The position numbers and the translations under genes are program-made. From Sporobacter sp963663605 (GTDB lineage Bacteria > Bacillota > Clostridia > Oscillospirales > Oscillospiraceae), in contig CAXXVF010000002.1 in the NCBI GenBank assembly GCA_963663605.2, positions 2,232,001 through 2,296,000 on the forward strand: a stretch of 64,000 nt of DNA. The letters are read 5' to 3'. How positions within the stretch are numbered: the stretch's first letter is position 1; each line of letters begins with the position of its first letter. The notes beneath the pieces were generated by a model. The model saw nothing but the letters and a program-made list of their open reading frames with translations, was not told the origin of the DNA and ran no database searches. This document shows, one piece after another, positions 25,802 to 33,918 of the stretch.

Positions 25802-25831
25802 TTTTACACATTATCCACAGACTTTTCCACA
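25802..25831 (+). promoter_or_regulatory. DnaA-box-like cluster
   Basis: TTATCCACA (25811-25819) is a perfect DnaA box, followed by TTTTCCACA (25823-25831, one mismatch) and preceded by TTTTACACA (25802-25810, two mismatches), all in the same orientation. It lies 80-110 bases after the DnaI-like gene and about 190 bases before the flippase gene. The remainder of this 300-base gap is AT-rich with no other gene. Confidence 0.45.
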
Positions 25832-26020
25832 TGCATTATGTTTACACGACCGTCAAAATACTCACAATAATTTTCAGATTTACGATCTTTTTTGTATAAA
25901 TTGGTGTAAAATTAGCCGCTTGAGAATATAGTTAACTGCTGAATGTCAATAATTTGGTATGAATAAGCATAAAACGCCGACAAAGCCTTTTTTATGCTTA
26001 AAATCAAAGGTGGTACGGTT

Positions 26021-27655
26021 TTGTCAGATACAACAAAACAAACATATATGCGTGGTGCTGCGATCCTGGCCGCCACGGCGGTTATATCAAAGATCATCAG
26101 CGGTCTTTACAAAATCCCGCTGCTCAGTATGCTCGACGACGAGACGGCCGGTTACTACCAGGTTGCATATACAGTTTATATGCTGCTCATCGCCATTTCC
26201 ACAGCCGGTATCCCCGTCGCCCTGTCCCGACTGGTGTCTTCGGCAAACGCGCTGGGCAACAGGAATCTGGCCCGGCGGTATTTCAACGTGGCTTTGCCGG
26301 CGTTTGCGCTGCTTGGCCTTGTGCTGTCGCTGATCGTTTACCGCTTTGCCGACACGATCGCCGCCGATATCCTCTCTACGCCGGCCGCAGCCGCAGGTAT
26401 ACGCGTTTTGTCGCCTGCTATTTTCTTCGGCTGTGTCGTCGGGGTCTATCGCGGTTACACGCAGGGGCACAATCAAATGCTCCCCACCGCCGTATCCCAG
26501 CTGATTGAGGTCATCAGCAAAGCCGGTTTAGGCCTGTTGCTGGCCTGGTATTTGATATCCAGCGGTTTCGGCAACCCGGTTGTTTCCGCCGGCGCGAATG
26601 CCGGCATCGCCATCGGTCTTGGCATCGGCATTCCCGTATTGATTTATTTCAAGCGCAAAACCGACCGGACGTTCCGGCTGGACTGCGCGCCGTATTCGGG
26701 CGGCTTGATGCGTCGGAAGGCTGTGTTGAAACAGATCATCCAAGTGAGTGTCCCGATTGCGCTCAGCTCGACCTTTATCAGCCTGATGACGACGATCGAC
26801 ACAGCAATCGTCAAAGGGCGTCTTATGTATGCAGCCGGCTTCAGCCAGGATGACGCGGACGCACTATACGGTATATACTCCAAGGGACTGTCCCTTTTGA
26901 ATCTCTCATCGGCGCTGATCATGCCAATTGCCATTAGCATCATTCCCGTCATCGCTGCCGCCATCACAAAGCGTCAGCATGCGTCGGCGCGGAATGTGAC
27001 GGACTCTTCCCTGAAAATCACTAACATATTAGCAATGCCGGCCGGTATCGGCATTTCGGTTTTGGCTTATCCGATATACACATTGCTGTTTGCAACCAGT
27101 GAGGAAACTGCCGCCATCGGCTCGACGATTTTGTCACTGTTCGGCATCGCCTCATACTTCATCTGTATGCAGCTGCTCACAACGGCTCTTCTCCAGGCGC
27201 ACGGACACGAGCGCGTACCGATTTTATCATTTGCTGTCGGCGGTCTCGGACAAATTATCGTCGACTATATTTTAGTCGGAAACCCCAGCATCAATATTCT
27301 CGGTTCCCCGGTCGGGACATTGACGTGTTACGTGACAATTACGCTGGTCAATCTGCTGTTCATTGTCTTTAAAGTTAAAAGTAAACCGAATTTTATAAAG
27401 ACCTTCATCAAGCCGCTGCTCTGTACGGCGGTAATGGGCGTCGCGGCCAGGGCGGTTTATGAGCTGCTGCACAAAATCGGTTCGGATGTCCTTGGCAGCG
27501 GCCGTCTGGCTATGGCGCTGTGTATGATCGCCGCTATTGTCATTGCGGTTATCGTATACGGCATCCTGATCATCGCCACCAAAACAGTCACACAGGATGA
27601 TATGCGGTACGTCCCCAAGGGAGATAAGCTGGCTAAATTTCTAAAAATCAAGTAA
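26021..27655 (+). CDS. YabM/SpoVB-family polysaccharide or lipid flippase
   Basis: Start set at a TTG seven bases after AAAGGTGG; an ATG at 25994 lacks a site and would add nine residues. 544 residues with about fourteen membrane spans. The opening GAAILAATAVISKIISGLYKIPL and YTVYMLLIAISTAGIPVALSRL are typical of the MVF/SpoVB branch of the MOP exporter superfamily. The order flippase, mazG, (HU), rqcP matches yabM, mazG and yabO of Bacillus, so YabM is the likely orthologue; SpoVB itself acts in spore cortex synthesis. Substrate is probably a lipid-linked cell-envelope precursor. Confidence 0.87.
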   Translation: MSDTTKQTYMRGAAILAATAVISKIISGLYKIPLLSMLDDETAGYYQVAYTVYMLLIAISTAGIPVALSRLVSSANALGNRNLARRYFNVALPAFALLGLVLSLIVYRFADTIAADILSTPAAAAGIRVLSPAIFFGCVVGVYRGYTQGHNQMLPTAVSQLIEVISKAGLGLLLAWYLISSGFGNPVVSAGANAGIAIGLGIGIPVLIYFKRKTDRTFRLDCAPYSGGLMRRKAVLKQIIQVSVPIALSSTFISLMTTIDTAIVKGRLMYAAGFSQDDADALYGIYSKGLSLLNLSSALIMPIAISIIPVIAAAITKRQHASARNVTDSSLKITNILAMPAGIGISVLAYPIYTLLFATSEETAAIGSTILSLFGIASYFICMQLLTTALLQAHGHERVPILSFAVGGLGQIIVDYILVGNPSINILGSPVGTLTCYVTITLVNLLFIVFKVKSKPNFIKTFIKPLLCTAVMGVAARAVYELLHKIGSDVLGSGRLAMALCMIAAIVIAVIVYGILIIATKTVTQDDMRYVPKGDKLAKFLKIK

Positions 27656-27710
27656 TTTCAGTGTTTTTTTGAAAAAAAGTTGATAAATTGCTTGCGGAAC
27701 AGGGGAAAGT

Positions 27711-28520
27711 ATGGTAAATTTTGATAACAAAGAGCATTATAACGTATATGATTTGAAAAAGATCGTTTCAACGCTTCGCGGGCCGGGCGGCTGCCCTTGG
27801 GATGCTGAACAGACACACGAGAGCATTCGGCGTAATTTCCTCGAGGAAGCTTATGAAGCCGTCGAGGCGATTGACGAGGGCGACCCGGTACATTTATGCG
27901 AAGAGCTCGGCGACGTTTTAATGCAGGTCATATTTCATTCGGATATTGAGGAAGACGCCGGCCGGTTTGATTTGGACGATGTCGCCGACATGTCCGTAAA
28001 AAAGCTTATTACCCGTCATCCGCATGTTTTTGGAAACACATCCGTAACCGGAAGCGATGAAGTCCTGGAAAACTGGGACGTTATAAAACGCGCGGAGAAA
28101 AATCATGAAACCGTTGCCGATTCCCTATCCGCCGTAGCAAAAAGCCTGCCAGGTTTATGGCGCGCTGAAAAGCTCCAGAAAAAAGCCGCGAAAGTCGGTT
28201 TTGACTGGCCGGATATCACAGGGGCAACGGACAAGCTTTACGAAGAATTTGACGAACTTAAGCAGGCGGCAGAAACGAACGGCGATGTGGAAGAAGAACT
28301 GGGTGATCTCCTTTTCTCGGCCGTAAACGTCGCGCGCTTTTTAAAAATTGATCCCGAACAGGCGCTCCATCGTTCCTGCGACAAATTTATTCAGCGGTTT
28401 AAGCTTCTTGAGGAAACATCCGCCCGCAGGGGGCAAAACATAGAAGATCTGACGCTTGGTGAACTGGACAAGCTCTACGAAGAAGCCAAAAAGCGATTAA
28501 AGAATAAAACCGACAGCTGA
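27711..28520 (+). CDS. mazG: Nucleoside triphosphate pyrophosphohydrolase MazG
   Basis: 269 residues with two MazG repeats. The first has GGCPWDAEQTHESIRRNFLEE, then EELGDVLMQVIFHS; the second has FDELKQAAE...VEEELGDLLFSAVNVARFL. These carry the EExxE and EExD metal sites. Hydrolyses NTPs/dNTPs to monophosphates, limiting misincorporation. Bacillus YabN adds an N-terminal tetrapyrrole methylase, which is absent here. The site GGGGAAAG precedes the ATG. Confidence 0.95.
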   Translation: MVNFDNKEHYNVYDLKKIVSTLRGPGGCPWDAEQTHESIRRNFLEEAYEAVEAIDEGDPVHLCEELGDVLMQVIFHSDIEEDAGRFDLDDVADMSVKKLITRHPHVFGNTSVTGSDEVLENWDVIKRAEKNHETVADSLSAVAKSLPGLWRAEKLQKKAAKVGFDWPDITGATDKLYEEFDELKQAAETNGDVEEELGDLLFSAVNVARFLKIDPEQALHRSCDKFIQRFKLLEETSARRGQNIEDLTLGELDKLYEEAKKRLKNKTDS

Positions 28521-28579
28521 TGTCGTGTTTATTCTTTAAAATAAAAAAATAAAAGCAGATATTTAGGAGGACAGTACAA

Positions 28580-28855
28580 ATGAATAAAGCAGATCTTATC
28601 AGTAAAATCTCAGCAAATGCCGGCTTATCAAAAAAGGACAGTGAAAAAGCGCTCGCGGCTGCTATTGATGCGATCACAACTTCTCTCAAAGCCGGTGAAA
28701 AAGTCCAGCTCGTTGGTTTTGGTATTTTTGATGTTAAGGAACGGGCCGCTCGGACGGGCCGCAACCCGAAAACAAAGGAAGTTATCAAAATCCCCGCTTC
28801 CAGAACACCTCAGTTTAAGGCCGGCAAAGCTCTTAAGGACGCTGTCGCTAAATAA
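28580..28855 (+). CDS. hup: Histone-like DNA-binding protein HU
   Basis: 91 residues: MNKADLISKISANAGLSKKD, VQLVGFGIFDVKERAARTGRNP and the beta-ribbon arm KEVIKIPASRTPQFKAGKALKDAV. A textbook HU with the TAGGAGG ribosome binding site. In clostridia HU commonly sits between mazG and the S4-domain gene, as here. Confidence 0.97.
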   Translation: MNKADLISKISANAGLSKKDSEKALAAAIDAITTSLKAGEKVQLVGFGIFDVKERAARTGRNPKTKEVIKIPASRTPQFKAGKALKDAVAK

Positions 28856-28978
28856 GTTGCTTAGTGCGTCTGCACACTATACAAATTTTATATGATGTAT
28901 TTTTTGCAGTGATATAATAACGGCGCGGAGTTATTCGTGCCGTTATTTTCATGTCGAAGCATGAAGGTTGGTATGTTT

Positions 28979-29221
28979 ATGAGACTTGACAAATATCTGA
29001 AAATATCACGCTTGATAAAGCGCCGGTCCGTAGCCAACGAAGCGTGCGACAGCGCGCATGTGGCCGTTAACGGCCGTCCGGCCAAGGCCTCTTACAACGT
29101 TAAGCCCGGCGACGTTATAGAAATTCGTTTCGGCCAGCGTACGCTCAAGGTCGAGGTGACGGCGATTTCTGATAACGTTTCGAAGGCCGACGCTGCCGCT
29201 ATGTATCGCGAGATCGTATAG
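28979..29221 (+). CDS. rqcP: S4-domain RNA-binding protein RqcP
   Basis: Start at MRLDKYLKISRLIKRR, with AAGGTTGG about ten bases ahead; a longer frame starts at 28937. 80 residues consisting of one S4 fold (EACDSAHVAVNGRPAKASYNVKPGDVIEIRFG). RqcP works with RqcH to add C-terminal alanine tails on stalled 50S nascent chains. yabO position after mazG and HU confirms it. Confidence 0.93.
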   Translation: MRLDKYLKISRLIKRRSVANEACDSAHVAVNGRPAKASYNVKPGDVIEIRFGQRTLKVEVTAISDNVSKADAAAMYREIV

Positions 29222-29317
29222 GCTCGGGGCATCTTATATTCTATTTATTGATTTCAATCCGGTATGCCTGTTAAAGTCCGGCCGGAAAACAACCGCGAAG
29301 GAGCGCCGCAAATAACT

Positions 29318-29770
29318 ATGACAGGAACACTAAAAGCCTTTATACGAAAGCTAACGGATTTCATAAAAAGCCCGCGCGGTGAAACGGCCCGGTATATCGT
29401 CATCGGCGGCTGTACGACGGTCGTCGATTATGCGTCTTTTTATCTTATGGATGGGATACTGCATCTCGACATAACCTTCAGCAATGTTACAAGTACGGCG
29501 CTTGCCATCCTTTTTGCGTATGTGACAAATAAAATTTATGTCTTCCAGTGCCGCACGAACGGCATTTCGGAATTCCTCGTTGAATTTATCAAGTTCATCG
29601 GTTCCCGCCTGTTTACAATGGCCGTAGAGATCGGCGGCGTCCAGTTGTTCGTCGTTATCCTCGGGCAAAACAGCATGCTGGGAAAAGCGGAAGCGATCGT
29701 TATCGTGATTATTCTCAATTACATCTTCAGCAAATTCCTGGTGTTCCGAAAAAAACGGGAAGAACAATAA
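29318..29770 (+). CDS. GtrA-family membrane protein
   Basis: 150 residues from the ATG at 29318; AAGGAG lies 14 bases upstream, which is long. An ATG at 29264 has no site. Four membrane spans with the GtrA signature RYIVIGGCTTVVDYASF and AILFAYVTNKIYVF, ending ILNYIFSKFLVFRKK. GtrA proteins are thought to flip or pass lipid-linked sugars for glycosylation of cell-surface polymers. No glycosyltransferase is adjacent. Confidence 0.85.
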   Translation: MTGTLKAFIRKLTDFIKSPRGETARYIVIGGCTTVVDYASFYLMDGILHLDITFSNVTSTALAILFAYVTNKIYVFQCRTNGISEFLVEFIKFIGSRLFTMAVEIGGVQLFVVILGQNSMLGKAEAIVIVIILNYIFSKFLVFRKKREEQ

Positions 29771-29778
29771 GCAATAAT

Positions 29779-29803
29779 CCCCGCGCCGACGGCGCGGGGA
29801 TTT
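29779..29803 (+). terminator. Terminator after the GtrA gene
   Basis: CCCCGCGCC (29779-29787), loop GAC, perfect complement to 29799, then ATTT. Could also serve the minus-strand DUF5131 gene. Confidence 0.75.
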
Positions 29804-29861
29804 CCTTTCGCTGAAAACGTCAAATCTTACCCGTCGGAAATTCGTTTTTCGACGAAATTGA

Positions 29862-30578
29862 TTACGGCCGCCGGCCGGTATTGATGCCGGCCCGCCGCGC
29901 CTGCGCGTGCTGATACCGCCGCTCGATCGTATACAGCTTGCCGTCTTTTTTAAACCGGTATCCCGTCTGCTTGAACGTAAACGGCACGCCTGCGTCGATG
30001 CACTGTCGCCGGATATCCAGCACCCAGTCATAGTCGCATATTCTGGCATTGCCGCCGGACTCTCCGCCGACAACGACGCCTTCCACCCACGCACCTAAAT
30101 AGTTCGAGAGTTCCAGCCGTTCAAGAAGCGGCTCACATACAATCCCCTTGTGCCGGATCGGCGCGCTGATATGAAGCGGCAGACGGTAGTCGGCCATCAC
30201 CTGATTTTCAACCGTTGAATAGACCGCAACGTTTTCATATCCGCGGCCCCAGTCGTCGGGAAGCGACTCATAAAACCGGTTAATCCTCTTTGTTATGATA
30301 AGAAAATGCAGGTCCGGCCGCTTCTTGATCATCATCCAGGCATCGTTTCTCCATTTGTCGGCATCCTCAATGAAAAAATCAGATGTAAAACAGGTATAGA
30401 CGGTTTCACCGGATGGGATCTTATAGACGCCCCGGCGGTCTTTCCGGACAGGAAGGTCAAAATTCTTTGTTTTCACGACAAGGCTGCTGTCACGTCCGTA
30501 GCGCGCATCGCTGCGGTAAACATAACAATTCTTGCAGCCGGGCGAGGTTTTTCTGCAGCCGTGCCATAAATTCCACAT
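29862..30578 (-). CDS. DUF5131 (phage Gp37/68-like) protein
   Basis: Start at MWNLWHGCRKTSPGC, nine bases after AAGGGGGTG; 239 residues. The opening with three cysteines (WHGCRKTSPGCKNCYVY) is a C-x7-C-x2-C cluster, TCFTSDFF, ITKRINRF, and GGESGGNARICDYDWVLDI complete the DUF5131 pattern. The fold is radical SAM-like and members occur in phages and bacteria; the function is unknown, with proposed roles in nucleotide or tRNA modification. The gene stands alone between a terminator and the two-component system. Confidence 0.9.
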   Translation of the reverse strand: MWNLWHGCRKTSPGCKNCYVYRSDARYGRDSSLVVKTKNFDLPVRKDRRGVYKIPSGETVYTCFTSDFFIEDADKWRNDAWMMIKKRPDLHFLIITKRINRFYESLPDDWGRGYENVAVYSTVENQVMADYRLPLHISAPIRHKGIVCEPLLERLELSNYLGAWVEGVVVGGESGGNARICDYDWVLDIRRQCIDAGVPFTFKQTGYRFKKDGKLYTIERRYQHAQARRAGINTGRRP

Positions 30579-30688
30579 CAAGAGCAGCACCCCCTTGGAT
30601 TTGTTTATATAAAAACGCAGCTTAAGCAACAGCATAAAAGCCGCTGTTTAATTAATAAACAACTCTGTTCGCATGCGTAAAACCGTAC

Positions 30689-30716
30689 ATTTACAAATTG
30701 TTCAACCATTGTAAAT
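30689..30716. promoter_or_regulatory. Inverted repeat before the two-component operon
   Basis: ATTTACAA (30689-30696) and TTGTAAAT (30709-30716) form a perfect eight-base dyad with a 12-base spacer, overlapping a possible promoter TTCAAC (30701-30706), 17 bases, TAATAT (30724-30729). A candidate autoregulatory site 90 bases ahead of the response regulator. Shares the 13-mer TTTACAAATTGTT with 5611-5623. Confidence 0.45.
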
Positions 30717-30806
30717 AAAAGTGTAATATGATAGGATTATATTGTATAAATACTGCGTTAGTAATGACAGGTTTAATTAATAAAGCAAGTTTAGGGGGTA
30801 TAAAAT

Positions 30807-31496
30807 ATGCCTAAAAAGGTACTCGTTATTGAAGACGACATAAATATCGCCGAACTCTTGCGGCTGTATCTTGAGAAAGACGGTTTTGAGGTATATATAG
30901 CCGATAACGGCGGCAAAGGCGTATCCGAGTTTGAACGGCTGACTCCCGATCTTGTGCTGCTTGATATCATGCTTCCTGTTCTGGACGGCTGGGGCGTCTG
31001 CCGAGAAATCAGAAGTCTGTCGAAAGTACCGATCATAATGCTAACGGCAAAAGGCGAAACATTCGATAAAGTCTCGGGACTGGAAATGGGCGCCGACGAC
31101 TATATCGTCAAGCCGTTTGAAGTCAAGGAACTGCTGGCCCGCGTACACGCCGTCATGCGCCGTTATGAGACGGATGCAGGCGAACAGTCAAAAAAACTTG
31201 TCTTTGATAAACTTGTCGTCAATATGGATTCCTTTGAGCTTATTGTCGACGGAAAGAAAGTGGACGCGCCCCCTAAAGAAATGGAACTGCTGTTTCACCT
31301 TGCTTCTACGCCGAACCGGGTCTATACGCGCAACCAGCTCTTGGACGAGGTCTGGGGTTTTGATTATTTCGGAGACTCCCGCACCGTCGATGTGCATGTC
31401 AAACGTCTGCGCGAGAAGCTGGAAAATGTCAGCAATAAATGGTCTCTCAAAACAGTATGGGGCGTTGGTTATAAATTTGAGTTGAACGAAACATGA
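30807..31496 (+). CDS. OmpR-family response regulator
   Basis: 229 residues. Receiver domain with acidic pair Asp10-Asp11, phosphoacceptor Asp53 (LLDIMLP), conserved Thr/Ala (MLTAKGE) and Lys (IVKPFE); then a winged-helix OmpR effector domain (KEMELLFHLASTPNRVYTR, DSRTVDVHVKRLREKLE). Its stop overlaps the kinase start, so both are made together. Resembles the PhoB/YycF/ResD group; targets unknown. Confidence 0.95.
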   Translation: MPKKVLVIEDDINIAELLRLYLEKDGFEVYIADNGGKGVSEFERLTPDLVLLDIMLPVLDGWGVCREIRSLSKVPIIMLTAKGETFDKVSGLEMGADDYIVKPFEVKELLARVHAVMRRYETDAGEQSKKLVFDKLVVNMDSFELIVDGKKVDAPPKEMELLFHLASTPNRVYTRNQLLDEVWGFDYFGDSRTVDVHVKRLREKLENVSNKWSLKTVWGVGYKFELNET

Positions 31497-32941
31497 AACA
31501 CAGTATCTATATCCGCAATTTTTATATGACGGCCGGGATCGTCTTCCTGAGCTTCCTGATCCTCGGCAGCATGTTTTTTCTCTGGAGCTATCGTCTTGTC
31601 ATCAATCAAAAACAGGAGGCCATGTACGAAACAGCCTGCGAGACCACCCGTTTTATTTCCGCTTATGATCAGGAGTGGGCGCTGGGCGGCCTGGAAATGC
31701 GGTTGATGATCACGCTGATCTCCAATTCCTCCGGATATCATATCCTCGTGGCGAACACGGACGGCTTTATCGTATCCAGTTCAGACAAAGCGGTCGTGTC
31801 CGAGTATATCGGAAAATCAATCCCAAATAAAATACTGTCTCAGGTCGCGCCCGGCTGCAGCTTCAGCAAAAACACCGATCTGGGCGGCCTGTACAAAGAG
31901 CTGCGCTATGTGATGGGCGTACCGCTGACAAGCGGCACGGATTCAACTACCGTCGGCTATGTCTTTTTATCCAGCAGGACGGGTGAGATCTACATGATCT
32001 GGCGTCAGTTCGCAGCCGTATTCCTGCTGATTTCCGTGAGCGTTTTGTTTTTGACCTTCGTGATCTCATTTATCACAACCAAACGTCAGGCCGAACCGCT
32101 TAAAGAGATGTCGCTCGCAGCCAGGCGTTTTGCCAGAGGCGATTTTTCCGTCCGTGTCGAAGATACCGGCCGTGTCGACGAGATCGGGCAGCTGACGGAC
32201 GCGTTCAACATGATGGCCGATTCGCTTGAACGTTCGGAAAACCTGCGCCGCGATTTCATAGCCAATGTATCGCATGAGCTGAAGACGCCGATGACGGTCA
32301 TTTCCGGCTTTTCCGACGGCATCCTGGACGGAACAGTCCCAACGGTACAGGAGCGTAAATACCTGGAGGTCATTTCTTCGGAGACAAAACGCCTGTCACG
32401 GCTTGTCCGGAACATGCTGGATATGTCGCGTATCCAGTCCACATCCACAGAAACGCTGCTGAGCGGGCAGTTCGACATCTCGGAGGTCATTCGCCTGACT
32501 TTGCTCGGCCTTGGCGGAAAGATCGAAGTTAAAGACCTGGACGTCGGCGCCGAGCTGCCGGAAGAACCTATCATCACGCGCGGCGAAAAGGATTCCATCA
32601 CACAGGTCGTTTATAACCTCATCGATAATGCCATCAAGTTTGCTGAAGAAGGCTCCACGATACGCATAAGTCTTTGGAAACAGGGCATGAAGGCCTATAT
32701 CTCGGTCGAAAACCAGGGCGAAACAATCCCGGCAGATGAAATGCCGCTGATATTCGACCGGTTCCATAAAACGGATCGTTCCCGCAGCGAGAACCGCGAC
32801 GGCACCGGTTTAGGCCTATACATCGTCAAGACGATCCTTGATAATCACAATGAAGATATCTTTGTAGCAAGCAGCGAAGGGCATACAACGTTCACGTTTA
32901 CGCTGACAGTAATCAGTCAGAAAAACATATCGGGAAGCTGA
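31493..32941 (+). CDS. Sensor histidine kinase
   Basis: 482 residues. Membrane spans near 11-33 and 167-189 flank an extracytoplasmic domain of about 130 residues, perhaps PAS-like. HAMP follows (TTKRQAEPLKEMSLAARRFARGD), then HisKA with His261 (NVSHELKTPMT) and the ATPase domain (NLIDNAIKF, FDRFHKTD, GTGLGLYIVK). ATGA overlap with the regulator. The layout is like PhoR/ResE-type kinases; the signal is unknown. Confidence 0.95.
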   Translation: MKHSIYIRNFYMTAGIVFLSFLILGSMFFLWSYRLVINQKQEAMYETACETTRFISAYDQEWALGGLEMRLMITLISNSSGYHILVANTDGFIVSSSDKAVVSEYIGKSIPNKILSQVAPGCSFSKNTDLGGLYKELRYVMGVPLTSGTDSTTVGYVFLSSRTGEIYMIWRQFAAVFLLISVSVLFLTFVISFITTKRQAEPLKEMSLAARRFARGDFSVRVEDTGRVDEIGQLTDAFNMMADSLERSENLRRDFIANVSHELKTPMTVISGFSDGILDGTVPTVQERKYLEVISSETKRLSRLVRNMLDMSRIQSTSTETLLSGQFDISEVIRLTLLGLGGKIEVKDLDVGAELPEEPIITRGEKDSITQVVYNLIDNAIKFAEEGSTIRISLWKQGMKAYISVENQGETIPADEMPLIFDRFHKTDRSRSENRDGTGLGLYIVKTILDNHNEDIFVASSEGHTTFTFTLTVISQKNISGS

Positions 32942-33050
32942 CGCGCCGCGCTGCACCGCTTCATGTATTATGGGTGTGACTTGGCCGATTCTAATTAACA
33001 AATTATTAAAATTCTATTCACACAAAAAACTTATTTTAGGATTATATTAA

Positions 33051-33223
33051 AGACATTGAAACGATCATTACAGGCCCAGCAAACTTCTTAACAATTACTC
33101 CAGATGTCCCTACTATTCACCGTACTATCCTCCCCCCCTCTTCGGCTGTAATGAACGCTTCGATTTATCCCGAATAACTCCCTCTCTTTTCGAGAAGCCT
33201 CCGACCAAGTCGGAGGCTTTTCG
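33051..33223 (+). ncRNA. Candidate C-rich small RNA
   Basis: A gene-free stretch after the kinase has a promoter-like TTCACA (33017-33022), 17 bases, GATTAT (33040-33045), and ends in a hairpin with T tail (33195-33222), giving a predicted transcript of about 170 nucleotides. Its middle is unpaired-looking and rich in C: CCTCCCCCCCTC (33129-33140) and ACTCCCTCTC (33177-33186). In Firmicutes, C-rich single-stranded stretches in sRNAs (RsaE, FsrA types) pair with Shine-Dalgarno sequences. No open reading frame fits. Prediction only. Confidence 0.45.
33195..33222. terminator. Terminator hairpin
   Basis: AAGCCTCCGA (33195-33204), loop CCAAG, TCGGAGGCTT (33210-33219), then TTCG. End of the candidate small RNA or of the two-component operon; may also work on the opposite strand for the COG2426 gene. 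From 33223 to 33380 I see no feature. Confidence 0.7.
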
Positions 33224-33380
33224 ATTCAGCTTTTATGAAGTCGTTAAGGCTCTTTTTTAAAATTGCAACCCGGATACTCCGCCCGGCCGGATTACAACGT
33301 GTTATTTCTGCGGCGCATGTCCCCGGGAAATGTCCGGTTTAATTTTATGCCGTACACGGCGTAAGCTCCGGCGAGGATTT

Positions 33381-33869
33381 TCAGGCAAAAATCTTTGTAA
33401 ACCCATATGTCAAACCCACAACAAGGATTCCCGCTATGACGACGCCCGACGCGATGGCGGGGATCGCTGCTTTAAGACGTATATTCAAAAAGGCTGCTAT
33501 AAGTGACCCCGTCCACGCACCGGTACCCGGAAGCGGAATCGCAACAATAAGTATCAGCCCGATGATCTCGCCTTTGTAAATGATATCGCCTTTGGAATAA
33601 GCTTTTTTCTCCAGCCGCTCGGCAATACGGGCAAGCCGGCTGCTTTTCGTTTTCATCCATTCCAGAATACGGCGTATGAAGAGGATGATAAACGGCACGG
33701 GCAACATATTCCCCACGAGGCTGACGATCATGCATGTTATGGGGTCAAGTCCCAAAGACACACCGAGCGGGATAGATCCGCGCAGTTCAAGAACCGGCAG
33801 CATCGAGACAAAAAACGTGATGGCTATCTTTCCGATTTCGGATGTTTGCAGCAATTCCAGTATGTTCAA
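33381..33869 (-). CDS. COG2426 small multidrug export-type membrane protein
   Basis: Start set at a TTG eight bases after AGGAG; a GTG at 33929 inside the uvrB end lacks a site. 162 residues. The pattern ISMLPVLELRGSIPLGVSLG-like (VSMLPVLELRGSIPLG), GNMLPVPFIILFIRRILEWM and IVAIPLPGTGAWTGSLIAAF is the signature of the Sm_multidrug_ex family, with four or five membrane spans. The transport role is named from early annotation and is not established. Follows uvrB on the same strand. Confidence 0.85.
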   Translation of the reverse strand: MNILELLQTSEIGKIAITFFVSMLPVLELRGSIPLGVSLGLDPITCMIVSLVGNMLPVPFIILFIRRILEWMKTKSSRLARIAERLEKKAYSKGDIIYKGEIIGLILIVAIPLPGTGAWTGSLIAAFLNIRLKAAIPAIASGVVIAGILVVGLTYGFTKIFA

Positions 33870-33918
33870 CGACCCAACTCCTATGCCGTAATTTTTCAAA
33901 AGTGCAATAGGATATAAC

